A stretch of 64,000 nt of DNA. Source: Terrisporobacter vanillatitrophus (GTDB taxonomy: Bacteria; Bacillota; Clostridia; Peptostreptococcales; Peptostreptococcaceae). Both the position numbers and the translations under genes were made by a program. How positions within the stretch are numbered: position 1 is the stretch's first letter; each line of letters starts with the position of its first letter. The notes under the pieces were generated by a model. That model was not told where the DNA came from. It was given only the letters and a program-made list of their open reading frames with translations, and did no database searches. Of the stretch, positions 1-7,769 are shown piece after piece. The stretch spans positions 2,604,001 to 2,668,000 of the forward strand of contig NZ_CP154625.1 of the NCBI RefSeq assembly GCF_051148895.1, written 5' to 3'.

Positions 1-496
1 CTACTTCTAGAGACACTTGTCTTATGGCTTCCATAAAAGGTTGACTTTCAATATCTCCTACTGTTCCCCCTATTTCGGTAATTACAACGTCTGCTTCACT
101 TTTTTGTCCTACGCTGTAAATAAAGTTTTTTATTTCGTTAGTTAAATGAGGTATGACTTGGACAGTTTCTCCTAGGTACTCACCTTTTCTTTCTTTGTTA
201 AGTACGTTCCAATATACTTTTCCTGTAGTTAAGTTAGAGTACTGATTTAAATTTTCGTCAATAAATCTCTCGTAATGACCTAAATCTAAGTCAGTTTCAG
301 CTCCATCTTCTGTTACGAAAACTTCACCATGTTGATAGGGACTCATGGTCCCTGGATCCACATTTATATAAGGATCTAGTTTTTGTGCTATAACCTTAAG
401 ATTTCTTGCTTTTAATAATCTCCCAAGAGATGCGGCAGTTATACCTTTACCAAGACCTGATACTACTCCACCTGTTACAAATATAAATTTAGTCAT
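1..496 (-). CDS. pyrG: CTP synthase, N-terminal part (runs off left edge)
   Basis: Makes CTP from UTP, ATP and glutamine in the cytosol. The visible 165 residues begin MTKFIFVTGGVVSGLGKG, the family's ATP-binding P-loop-like start, and continue through KLDPYINVDPGTMSPYQHGE, the DGAETDLDLGHYERF segment and TEIGGTVGDIES, all canonical for the synthase domain. The glutaminase domain lies outside the window. The start ATG follows a GAGGGGG ribosome binding site. The ANTAR regulator stop lies only 27 bp upstream on the same strand, so the two may be cotranscribed. Identification is certain; only completeness is unknown. Confidence 0.97.
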   Translation of the reverse strand, partial: MTKFIFVTGGVVSGLGKGITAASLGRLLKARNLKVIAQKLDPYINVDPGTMSPYQHGEVFVTEDGAETDLDLGHYERFIDENLNQYSNLTTGKVYWNVLNKERKGEYLGETVQVIPHLTNEIKNFIYSVGQKSEADVVITEIGGTVGDIESQPFMEAIRQVSLEV

Positions 497-523
497 ATTA
501 TTATTTCCCCCTCTACATATATT

Positions 524-1093
524 TTAATATTCATAAATTTTCAAAATATTTTTTGCAACTTCCACCTTTGTGATTCTTAAATCCATTGCTTGCTTTTCAA
601 TATATTTATGAGATTCTTCTTCGCTCATTTTTAAATATTGAATCAAAGTTAATTTAGCTCTATCAATTAACTTTATATCATTTATTTTTTTATTTAACTT
701 TTCATTTTCATTAATAATAGAATTAAATCGCCTTCTATGAATAATATAAGAATTAATTGTATTAATAAGCATAAGTTTATTTAATGGTTTTTCCATTATA
801 TAAATTCCTTTACTCTCAACATTATATATACTCTCTTTAGGCGAATTATTTTTAACTATCAATATTATAGAACTATTAGTATTTTCATTTGCAAATATTG
901 CTAAGTTTTCTCCATAATCATCACTTAAAGGTGAGTTAATTATTATTAAATCAACGTTCATTTTTTTTATTATTTCTCTACACTGAAAACTATTTTCCAC
1001 GTTTAAAACGTCATACTCACCACTTTCCTTTGCAATATTAGTTAATAGTTCTTTACTTTTATTAGAACTAGATACAATTAGAATATTTTCCAT
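524..1093 (-). CDS. ANTAR-domain RNA-binding antiterminator with pseudo-receiver
   Basis: About 189 residues. Residues 1-115 look like a response-regulator receiver fold, but the usual phosphorylated Asp at the end of beta-3 is replaced: the segment reads DLIIINSPLSDDYGE, with Asn where DxxxxD would give Asp. A coiled linker follows, and the last 55 residues (KLIDRAKLTLIQYLKMSEEE to KNILKIYEY) match the three-helix ANTAR fold that binds tandem hexaloop RNA hairpins. ATG at 1093 is preferred over an in-frame GTG at 1102 because AAAGGG is correctly spaced from the ATG. It is divergent from glnN, whose leader has a matching RNA element, so nitrogen regulation by antitermination is the likely role. 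What signal it senses cannot be read here. Confidence 0.88.
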   Translation of the reverse strand: MENILIVSSSNKSKELLTNIAKESGEYDVLNVENSFQCREIIKKMNVDLIIINSPLSDDYGENLAIFANENTNSSIILIVKNNSPKESIYNVESKGIYIMEKPLNKLMLINTINSYIIHRRRFNSIINENEKLNKKINDIKLIDRAKLTLIQYLKMSEEESHKYIEKQAMDLRITKVEVAKNILKIYEY

Positions 1094-1135
1094 AAGAATC
1101 ACCCTTTAAATCAAAATAACCTTTTACAATTTTAT

Positions 1136-1149
1136 TTGAAATATTTCAA
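1136..1149. promoter_or_regulatory. palindrome upstream of ANTAR gene
   Basis: TTGAAATATTTCAA is a perfect 14-bp palindrome, extended by flanking ATTTTA/TAAAAT with one extra base. It lies 43 bp upstream of the ANTAR start codon. It may be an operator, but AT-rich palindromes arise easily by chance. Confidence 0.3.
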
Positions 1150-1418
1150 TAAAATGCAAGTTTGTAACAATTAATTTCATTTTTCAAATTAAAAAAAGAG
1201 TCACTCACAAAAGAATGAAAGTACCCTTGCTTCACACCCTTTTATAAATACTCTTACTTCCACATAAAATTTAAAGTTATTTTCTGTACTAATTTATGAA
1301 TTTTCATTTTATTTAGTAAGATTTTACCTCTTATCAGAATATATGTCAAATATTTTTTGTAAATTTTATCTTCCAATAAAAACCTCTATAAAAAAGAATA
1401 ATTTTTTTTAATTTTTAG

Positions 1419-1447
1419 TTGACATTTTTCAAAAATATGCATACAAT
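1419..1447 (+). promoter_or_regulatory. sigma-A promoter of glnN
   Basis: TTGACA at 1419-1424 and TACAAT at 1442-1447 with a 17-bp spacer, close to the vegetative consensus. Transcription would start near 1454, placing the whole hexaloop/terminator element (1466-1506) in the first 60 nt of the mRNA. Confidence 0.85.
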
Positions 1448-1465
1448 AGATTCTATAATTATTAA

Positions 1466-1510
1466 ACAGCAAAGGCGCTGTAGGTAGTTTTACCTACTGC
1501 GCCTTTCTTC
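1466..1510 (+). promoter_or_regulatory. ANTAR-type antiterminator/terminator leader of glnN
   Basis: Two mutually exclusive RNA folds are visible. Hairpin P1 (1466-1481) is ACAGC-AAAGGC-GCTGT: a 5-bp stem with a hexaloop having A at position 1 and G at position 4, the hallmark of ANTAR targets. P2 (about 1481-1496) is TAGGT-AGTTTT-ACCTA, also a hexaloop starting with A. The competing terminator (1471-1506) pairs AAAGGCGC-T-GTAGGTA with TACCTAC-T-GCGCCTTT around a 4-nt loop. Its downstream tract CTTCATTTT is only moderately U-rich. Forming P1 uses up the 5' arm of the terminator. The regulator gene is next door. Confidence 0.8.
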
Positions 1511-1570
1511 ATTTTGAAATAATTTTATACTTTTATTCAATATTCTGATAATACTAAAGGGGGATACATT

Positions 1571-3661
1571 ATGGAAAGACTATCTAAAATTTTTGGGAGC
1601 TTAGTATTCAATGACAATGTAATGAAGGAAAGATTGCCAAGGGATATATATTTAGTTTTAAAAAATACTATACATCAAGGTAAGCCACTTGATATTAAAA
1701 TTGCAAATGTAGTTGCAAATACTATGAAAGATTGGGCAATAGAAAATGGGGCAACTCATTTTACTCATTGGTTCCAACCTATGACAGAAATTACTGCTGA
1801 AAAACACGATAGCTTCATTTCACCAACTAGTGACGGCAATATTATAATGGAGTTTTCTGGCAAAGAATTAATAAAGGGAGAACCTGATGGATCATCCTTT
1901 CCATCAGGAGGACTTAGAAGTACTTTCGAAGCAAGAGGATATACTGTATGGGATCCAACATCTTATGCTTTTATAAGAGATACCACTCTATGCATACCAA
2001 CTGCTTTTTGTTCTTATTCAGGTCAATCCTTAGACAAAAAAACACCTTTATTAAAATCTATGGAAGCTCTTGATAAAACTGCAGTAAGATTATTAAATCT
2101 TTTAGGCTACAATGACGTAACTAGAGTTGTAACTACAGTTGGTCCTGAACAAGAATATTTCTTAATAGATAAAAAACTATTTGAAAAAAGAATAGATTTA
2201 AAGTTCTGCCAAAGAACTTTATTTGGAGCAAAACCTCCAAAAGGACAAGAAATGGAAGATCATTACTTTGGTTCAATCAAACCTAGAGTTGCTGAATTTA
2301 TGAAAGAATTAGATATGGAACTTTGGAAACTTGGTGTTTTATCAAAAACTAAGCATAACGAAGTTGCACCATCTCAACATGAATTAGCTCCTATTTTTAC
2401 AGTTACCAATGTAGCAACAGATCACAATCAAATTACAATGGACTTAATGAAAACAATTGCGGATAAACATGGTCTTGTTTGTTTATTACACGAAAAGCCT
2501 TTTGCAGGTGTAAATGGTAGTGGTAAACATAACAACTGGTCTCTTTCTACTAACAAAGGAAAAAATTTATTGGAACCAGGTAAAAAACCTTATGAAAATA
2601 AAACTTTCTTATTATTCTTATCTGCAATTATTAAAGCAGTTGATGAATACCAAGATCTACTTCGATTATCAGTAGCAAGCGCAGGAAATGATCATAGATT
2701 AGGTGGCAACGAAGCTCCTCCAGCTATAATTTCCATGTTTATAGGTTCTGATTTGAAGAAAATACTAAGATGCATTGAAAATGATTCACCTTATAGCGAA
2801 GAAGCACTAAACAGAATGGATATAGATGTTGATGTTCTTCCATCTTTCATGAAGGATACAACAGATAGAAACCGTACTTCTCCTTTTGCCTTCACTGGTA
2901 ATAAATTTGAATTTAGAATGCTTGGCTCTACTTGTAACATCGCATGTCCTAATACTATTTTAAATACTATTGTAGCAAACAGTTTATATGAATATACAAA
3001 TATATTAGAAAAAAGCACTAATATAGACGATACAATTTTTGAGATAATTAAAGATACAATGAAAAAACATTCAAGAATAATATTTAACGGAAATAACTAC
3101 GCAGAAGAATGGGTTATTGAAGCTGAAAGAAGAGGTCTTTCTAATTTTAAAACTGCCGTAGATGTTCTTCCTCATTATGTAGACGAACAAAATATTAAGT
3201 TATTTGAAAAATTTAATATTTATACAAAAGAAGAACTTCAATCAAGATGTGATATTTTACTAGAACAATATTCTAAGACTTTAAATATTGAAGCTTTAAC
3301 AATGATAGATATGGCTAAAAAAGATATAATACCATCAGTATGTGCTTACTCTAAATCTTTAACTGATACTGCTTTAAATAAAAAATCACTAAGTTCTGAT
3401 ATTGATTGTAGTTTAGAAATTTCTTTAGTTAAAAAGCTTTCTTCCTTAAATGCTTGTTTAGATATTAAAATCGAAAAATTAAATACATCATTATTAGAAA
3501 GTAAGAACTACCCTAATCCTAAAGAAAATGCTGAATTTTATAAAGATAATATTAAAGTACAAATGCAAGAACTTCGTGCTATAGCAGACGAATTAGAGAC
3601 AATAGTTAGTAAGAAATTTTGGCCCTTCCCTACTTATGCAGACTTATTATTTAGTATATAA
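1571..3661 (+). CDS. glnN: glutamine synthetase type III
   Basis: Condenses ammonium and glutamate to glutamine with ATP. At 696 residues it has the length of GSIII rather than the 440-470 residues of GSI. Recognisable segments include GPEQEYFLID near residue 190, KHNEVAPSQHELAPIF near 260 (the characteristic GSIII block), NGSGKHNNWSLST near 315 and NRTSPFAFTGNKFEFRMLGS near 435. The start follows AAAGGGGG. It is preceded by a sigma-A promoter and an ANTAR-type attenuator and followed by amt across a second attenuator, so assimilation and import of ammonium appear co-regulated at the RNA level. Confidence 0.97.
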   Translation: MERLSKIFGSLVFNDNVMKERLPRDIYLVLKNTIHQGKPLDIKIANVVANTMKDWAIENGATHFTHWFQPMTEITAEKHDSFISPTSDGNIIMEFSGKELIKGEPDGSSFPSGGLRSTFEARGYTVWDPTSYAFIRDTTLCIPTAFCSYSGQSLDKKTPLLKSMEALDKTAVRLLNLLGYNDVTRVVTTVGPEQEYFLIDKKLFEKRIDLKFCQRTLFGAKPPKGQEMEDHYFGSIKPRVAEFMKELDMELWKLGVLSKTKHNEVAPSQHELAPIFTVTNVATDHNQITMDLMKTIADKHGLVCLLHEKPFAGVNGSGKHNNWSLSTNKGKNLLEPGKKPYENKTFLLFLSAIIKAVDEYQDLLRLSVASAGNDHRLGGNEAPPAIISMFIGSDLKKILRCIENDSPYSEEALNRMDIDVDVLPSFMKDTTDRNRTSPFAFTGNKFEFRMLGSTCNIACPNTILNTIVANSLYEYTNILEKSTNIDDTIFEIIKDTMKKHSRIIFNGNNYAEEWVIEAERRGLSNFKTAVDVLPHYVDEQNIKLFEKFNIYTKEELQSRCDILLEQYSKTLNIEALTMIDMAKKDIIPSVCAYSKSLTDTALNKKSLSSDIDCSLEISLVKKLSSLNACLDIKIEKLNTSLLESKNYPNPKENAEFYKDNIKVQMQELRAIADELETIVSKKFWPFPTYADLLFSI

Positions 3662-3672
3662 TTAAAATATTT

Positions 3673-3736
3673 TGCACAAAGGCGTGTATATTAACCTAAA
3701 AACAGGTTTAATTACACGCCTTATTTTTTATTTTTA
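3673..3736 (+). promoter_or_regulatory. ANTAR-type attenuator between glnN and amt
   Basis: P1 (3673-3688) is TGCAC-AAAGGC-GTGTA, with the same AAAGGC hexaloop as in the glnN leader. P2 (3693-3708) is AACCT-AAAAAC-AGGTT, again a hexaloop beginning with A. The alternative terminator (3679-3722) pairs AAGGCGTGTA with TACACGCCTT and is followed by ATTTTTTATTTTT, a strong U-tract. By default it would end the glnN transcript; when P1/P2 form, polymerase would continue into amt. No separate promoter for amt is evident in the 88-bp gap. Confidence 0.78.
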
Positions 3737-3749
3737 AGGAGGTATTTAT

Positions 3750-5393
3750 ATGTATTCATCACTTGATACAATATGGGTTTTGCTTGGAGCTGCCCTTGTA
3801 TTCTTTATGCAAGCTGGATTTGCCATGGTGGAAACAGGATTTACAAGAGCTAAAAACGCAGGAAATATTATAATGAAAAATTTAATGGATTTTTCATTGG
3901 GATCAATAATCTTTTGGATTTTAGGTTTTGGAATAATGTTTGGTGGTGATTTAGGTGGTTTTATAGGTACGCCAGATTTATTCGTAAGAGGAAATTACGA
4001 CTCTACTTTTCCAACTTATGCATTTCTGATTTTTCAAACTGTATTCTGCGCTACAGCTGCTACAATAGTTTCAGGCGCTATGGCCGAGAGAACAAAATTT
4101 TCGTCTTATTGCGTTTATAGTGTTGTAATAAGCGCAATAGTTTACCCTATCTCAGGTCATTGGATTTGGGGTGGTGGATGGTTATCTCAAATAGGATTTC
4201 ACGATTTTGCTGGATCTACTGCAGTACACATGGTAGGCGGTGTGGCAGCTTTAATAGGAGCAAAAATATTAGGCCCTCGCATCGGGAAATACAGTAAAGA
4301 GGGCAAATCTAAAGAAATTGCCGGTCATAATCTACCTATTGGTGCATTAGGAGTATTTATATTATGGTTTTGTTGGTTTGGTTTTAATGGATGTTCCACA
4401 GTTTCTGCCACAGGAGATGAAAGTCTTTTAGCTATGTCTTCAATATTTGTTACTACTAATTTAGCTGCTGCTGCTGCTGCAACTTGTGTTATGGTTATAA
4501 CTTGGATAAAATATAAAACTCCAAGTGTTAATATGACCTTAAACGGAGCACTTGGTGGTTTAGTTGCCATAACTGCAGGCTGTGATCTGGTATCACCAAG
4601 TGGAGCATTTTTCATAGGTCTTATTGCTGGTATAGTAGTAATCCTTGCCATAGATTTTATAGATAAAAAATTAAAAATAGATGATCCTGTAGGCGCTATA
4701 GCTGTTCATGGTTGTTGCGGTGCCATAGGAACTATACTAACAGGAGTCTTTGCTCTAGATGGCGGATTATTTTATGGTGGTGGGCTACATTTATTAGGTA
4801 TTCAAACTCTTGGAGTTGTAGCTGTGATAGCTTGGGTTAGTATAACAATGTTAACTGTATTTATAGTAATAAACAAAACCCTTGGTCTTCGTGTTGATTA
4901 TGAAGAAGAAATTATAGGGCTTGATTTGGAGGAACACGGTCTTGAAAGTTCTTATGCAGATTTTATGCCAACTTTCAATGGTAAAGTCTCTATGGACAAG
5001 GCTGTTCCAGTTCATTATATGAGAAGTATAGAAAATACCATAAAAGACGATCGATTAACTAAAATTGTTGTTATTTTAAATAAAGATAAAATTTCTCACT
5101 TAACTTCTGCATTAAATGATATTGGAATCTTTAATATTAAAACAAATCCAATTATTGATTATTGTATAAAAGAACAAATTGATAAATCTTTGAACGATGT
5201 CAGTTTATATAAAGATTTAATTCCAAAAGTTAAAATGGAATTTATAATTAATAATATTTCTGTCAGAAAAATTGTATCATGTATCCGAAATGTTATATAT
5301 ACTGGTGTTTTGGGAGATGGAAATATTATAGTTTATGATATAGATGAAGAAAATTTTAAGATATACAACGATATTAAGGTAAATGTTGGTTAA
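3750..5393 (+). CDS. amt: ammonium transporter with C-terminal degenerate P-II domain
   Basis: Membrane channel for ammonium. Residues 1-400 are a complete Amt domain of about 11 membrane segments with the signatures FFMQAGFAMVETGFTRAKN near the N-terminus and the two pore-histidine regions GSTAVHMVGG and GAIAVHGCCGAIG. Residues 440-547 form a P-II fold: KIVVILNKDKISHLTSALND, LIPKVKMEFII and the B-loop TGVLGDGNIIVYDI. The regulatory T-loop lacks the YRGAEY tyrosine motif and the C-terminal RTGE loop is missing, so uridylylation or normal ATP sensing is doubtful. Known Amt-GlnK pairs suggest the fused domain gates the pore in cis; that is inference. It follows glnN with an attenuator between. 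Confidence 0.93.
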   Translation: MYSSLDTIWVLLGAALVFFMQAGFAMVETGFTRAKNAGNIIMKNLMDFSLGSIIFWILGFGIMFGGDLGGFIGTPDLFVRGNYDSTFPTYAFLIFQTVFCATAATIVSGAMAERTKFSSYCVYSVVISAIVYPISGHWIWGGGWLSQIGFHDFAGSTAVHMVGGVAALIGAKILGPRIGKYSKEGKSKEIAGHNLPIGALGVFILWFCWFGFNGCSTVSATGDESLLAMSSIFVTTNLAAAAAATCVMVITWIKYKTPSVNMTLNGALGGLVAITAGCDLVSPSGAFFIGLIAGIVVILAIDFIDKKLKIDDPVGAIAVHGCCGAIGTILTGVFALDGGLFYGGGLHLLGIQTLGVVAVIAWVSITMLTVFIVINKTLGLRVDYEEEIIGLDLEEHGLESSYADFMPTFNGKVSMDKAVPVHYMRSIENTIKDDRLTKIVVILNKDKISHLTSALNDIGIFNIKTNPIIDYCIKEQIDKSLNDVSLYKDLIPKVKMEFIINNISVRKIVSCIRNVIYTGVLGDGNIIVYDIDEENFKIYNDIKVNVG

Positions 5394-5469
5394 AAAATAA
5401 GTATAGAAATATAATTATTTATTCCCTAAATAAAAATAAAATTAAATAGCGATAATTTAGATTTACTAT

Positions 5470-5502
5470 AATGGCTATGATTATGAAATCGTAGCCATTT
5501 TT
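5470..5502 (+). terminator. Rho-independent terminator of amt
   Basis: 13-bp stem AATGGCTATGATT / AATCGTAGCCATT with a 4-nt loop, then TTTT. The IS256 target duplication begins at 5504, directly after the U-tract. Confidence 0.88.
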
Positions 5503-5555
5503 AAGTTACTTGAGAATGTCTATAGATTTGTGTAAATAGACTTATTTATTAATTG

Positions 5556-5594
5556 ATATTACTGGAAATTACTTATTCCAGTAATATTTTTTTA
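5556..5594 (+). terminator. inward terminator at transposase-3' end of IS (left copy)
   Basis: 12-bp stem ATATTACTGGAA / TTCCAGTAATAT, 8-nt loop, then TTTTTTTATTT on the plus strand. It points into the IS, against the transposase gene, so it would stop transcripts entering from amt. Confidence 0.8.
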
Positions 5595-5688
5595 TTTGAT
5601 TGGAATACTAATAATGGTATTTTATACATTTTTATTATGTGTCTAATTTAGGACAATATACACTAAATTTACCATTTTCAAAAAAATT

Positions 5689-6921
5689 TTAGATTGTATA
5701 TTTTTTAGGAATTCTATCTTCAAATCTAATTGTTAGCTGCGCTAAAGTGGTAGCCCAATTTTGATTTGGAGATGTCCATTTTTCTATGATTTTCATAGTA
5801 GAAAGATACAGAGATTTTCTTAGTGACTCATCTGTAGGAAATACAGTTCTAACCTTTGTATATTTTCTTAGCTGTCTATTAAAACCTTCTAGTGAGTTTG
5901 TAGTATATATGATTCTTCTAATATCTTCAGAAAAATCGAAAAACGTTGCTAAATTAGGCCAATTATTATACCAAGAATCTATTACAACTGAATACTTGTT
6001 ATACCATTTATCTTTTAAAATATCTAAATTTGCAAGCGCAGTTTCTTCATTGAATGCTCTATACACATTCTTTAAATCTTTCATAAATTCCTTTTGATCT
6101 TTTGATGCTATATATTTTAATGAATTTCTAATTTGATGTACTATGCAAGTTTGTATATTCACATCTGGATATACAGTTTTTATTGCTTCTGGAAGGCCTT
6201 TTAAACCATCCATGCAAGCTATTAATATATCATTTAAACCTCTATTTTTTAAATCATTACATACTGATAGCCAGAACTTTGCCCCTTCAGATTCACCTAT
6301 CCAAATACCTAATATATCTTTTTTTCCTTTCATATCTAAGGCCATACAAATGTATGCAGCTTTAGATACTATTTTATTATCATCTCTTACTTTAAAATGC
6401 ATAGCATCCATATATACTATAGGATAAATTTCATCAAGTGTTCTACTTTGCCATTCGGCGGCAGCCTCAACAACCTTATCTGTTATCTTAGAAATCATTG
6501 AAGGTGATACATCTATACCATATAGCTCTTCCATTTCAGATTGAATATCTCTCACACTCATTCCACAAGCATAAAGACCTATTATCTTTTTATCTAATTC
6601 ATTACATACTGTTTCATATTTCTTAACAACCTTCGGTTCAAATTCTGATTTTCTATCTCTTGGAACATCTAATCCAATATCACCAAAACTACTACTTATT
6701 GTCTTTGAACTATATCCATTTCGATAATTTGTATCATTATTATCAGATCTTTCATATTTCTCTCTACCTAGATGTTCTTCCATTTCAGCCTCTAAAAGTT
6801 GTTGCATTACATCCTTGAATAGTTTTTGCATCAATCCATTTTTTCCAACGATGTCTTCCATTGTCTTACATTTTTTCACCTCTGCTTGATAATCAATATC
6901 TGGAATAATTATATCTTTCAT
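5689..6921 (-). CDS. IS256-family transposase (mutator type), left copy
   Basis: 410 residues from the ATG at 6921, which has GGAGG at proper spacing; an in-frame ATG 31 codons upstream lies inside the terminal hairpin and is unlikely to be used. The N-terminal half holds the conserved SFGDIGLDVPRDR and GMSVRDIQSEMEELYG helix-turn-helix region. The DDE catalytic core includes PIVYMDAMHFKVRD (first Asp), LIACMDGLKGLPEAI (second Asp) and the TTNSLEGFNRQLRKYTK segment with the catalytic Glu. The reading frame is intact and the protein is identical to the second copy, so both should be active. Confidence 0.97.
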   Translation of the reverse strand: MKDIIIPDIDYQAEVKKCKTMEDIVGKNGLMQKLFKDVMQQLLEAEMEEHLGREKYERSDNNDTNYRNGYSSKTISSSFGDIGLDVPRDRKSEFEPKVVKKYETVCNELDKKIIGLYACGMSVRDIQSEMEELYGIDVSPSMISKITDKVVEAAAEWQSRTLDEIYPIVYMDAMHFKVRDDNKIVSKAAYICMALDMKGKKDILGIWIGESEGAKFWLSVCNDLKNRGLNDILIACMDGLKGLPEAIKTVYPDVNIQTCIVHQIRNSLKYIASKDQKEFMKDLKNVYRAFNEETALANLDILKDKWYNKYSVVIDSWYNNWPNLATFFDFSEDIRRIIYTTNSLEGFNRQLRKYTKVRTVFPTDESLRKSLYLSTMKIIEKWTSPNQNWATTLAQLTIRFEDRIPKKYTI

Positions 6922-6988
6922 TTTACAAACCTCCATAAATTTTAATATGAATATTATTCCAAACTTACCAATTTTAAATACTAAAAAA

Positions 6989-7026
6989 GTGTAGGTAAGT
7001 TTGTTTTTACACAAACCTATCTACAC
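6989..7026 (-). terminator. inward terminator at transposase-5' end of IS (left copy)
   Basis: A 16-position hairpin formed by the terminal repeat and an adjacent inverted copy (GTGTAG.TAGGTTTGT against ACAAACTTACCTACAC, one mismatch and one wobble), followed on the minus strand by TTTTTT. It precedes the transposase and would block read-through from outside. Confidence 0.78.
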
Positions 7027-7034
7027 TCCCAGTT

Positions 7035-7145
7035 ACTTTAAGAATAGAGTTCTTATATATAATACCTTCGCTTCTCTGACTTTATAGTGAATATCATCCA
7101 TAAAGATAATAGTATAAATTATTGTTTATTCTTACTGCGAAAATA
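7035..7145 (-). pseudogene. relic of a second, different IS256-type transposase
   Basis: Read on the minus strand, this stretch encodes IIYTIIFMDDIHYKVREA before a stop. It aligns with the first-Asp motif of IS256 transposases (compare IYPIVYMDAMHFKVRD in the intact copy) but is clearly a different sequence. Nothing recognisable of the rest of that gene remains, and the intact IS abuts its 3' side. Most likely the remnant of an older insertion. The short length keeps confidence moderate. Confidence 0.6.
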
Positions 7146-7197
7146 AACTTTTTCTAAACTCCCCAAACTTCATATCTTCCTGCCAATTTTAATTAGT

Positions 7198-7671
7198 TCA
7201 TAATTTTATTAGCAAGACTATTAACTCCAATATATACATACTAGTTTTCCTATCCATTTTTTTTAATAATTCAAAACAAAGCTTTAATTCTTCATACTTT
7301 TCATCTAAGTTTATATCTTTATTACTCACCTCTTTAATAAAGTTAATTGTTTCTTCTAAATCATCTTGATATTTTGCATCATTCTCTCTAATAGCTATTC
7401 TAAAATCTTTCAATTTTTCATCAATATTTTTTAATTTTTCTTTTTGAATCATTTCTCTCCTATAATTAAGTAAACATATTTTGATTTTTTCTAAATCTTT
7501 TTTGCTATAATTCCAGACAACATTATTTTCATTTTCACATATATTATTCATCTTATTTCTATATTTATCTTGTAGCTCTTCTACGGCTATTACTATCTCC
7601 ATATAATCATTCTCTTTTAATACTTCTTCGCATCTATTCAAATCAAATTCTATTTCTTTAATACTCAACAA
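7198..7671 (-). CDS. hypothetical helical protein
   Basis: About 157 residues, charged and almost entirely helical in composition, with long Lys/Glu-rich heptad-like stretches (for example EKLKNIDEKLKDFRIA) that suggest coiled coil. No signal peptide; the last 15 residues (MYILELIVLLIKL) are hydrophobic, perhaps a tail anchor. The likely start is TTG at 7671 because AAAGGAG sits 8 nt before it; an ATG at 7692 lies upstream of that site with no ribosome binding site of its own. I do not recognise the family. It is downstream of an ABC transporter operon but separated by a terminator. Confidence 0.55.
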   Translation of the reverse strand: MLSIKEIEFDLNRCEEVLKENDYMEIVIAVEELQDKYRNKMNNICENENNVVWNYSKKDLEKIKICLLNYRREMIQKEKLKNIDEKLKDFRIAIRENDAKYQDDLEETINFIKEVSNKDINLDEKYEELKLCFELLKKMDRKTSMYILELIVLLIKL

Positions 7672-7731
7672 TTTCTTATCTCCTTTTGTCATTTTTATAT
7701 ATTATATCATTCTTTTGTATCAATGCATAAA

Positions 7732-7760
7732 AATAAGATTGCTAAATGAGCAACCTTATT
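7732..7760 (-). terminator. terminator of ABC/CPBP operon
   Basis: Minus-strand hairpin AATAAG.TTGCT / AGCAA.CTTATT with a 5-nt loop, then TTTTTATG. Confidence 0.75.
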
Positions 7761-7769
7761 ATATATTTT

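Larger units (their letters stand above)
5512..7030 (-). mobile_element. IS256-family insertion sequence, left copy (1519 bp)
   Basis: Complete element with one transposase gene on the minus strand. Terminal inverted repeats are about 25 bp and imperfect (20/25): the transposase-5' end begins GGGAGTGTAGATAGGTTTG and the other end begins GAGAATGTCTATAGATTTG. It appears identical to the copy at 22463-23981, in the opposite orientation. It carries inward-facing hairpin terminators near both ends. It lies between the amt terminator and a relic of another IS256-type transposase. Confidence 0.95.
5504..7038. repeat. 8-bp target site duplication of left IS copy
   Basis: AGTTACTT occurs at 5504-5511 and again at 7031-7038, exactly abutting the two ends of the IS. 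Length 8 fits the 8-9 bp duplications of IS256-family elements. The matching pair shows this copy is in its original insertion orientation. Confidence 0.93.

Noticed and set aside
5689..6427. Plus-strand open frames inside the left transposase (and their mirror images in the right copy)
   Set aside because: They lie antisense to an intact transposase, have no ribosome binding sites, and no family resemblance.
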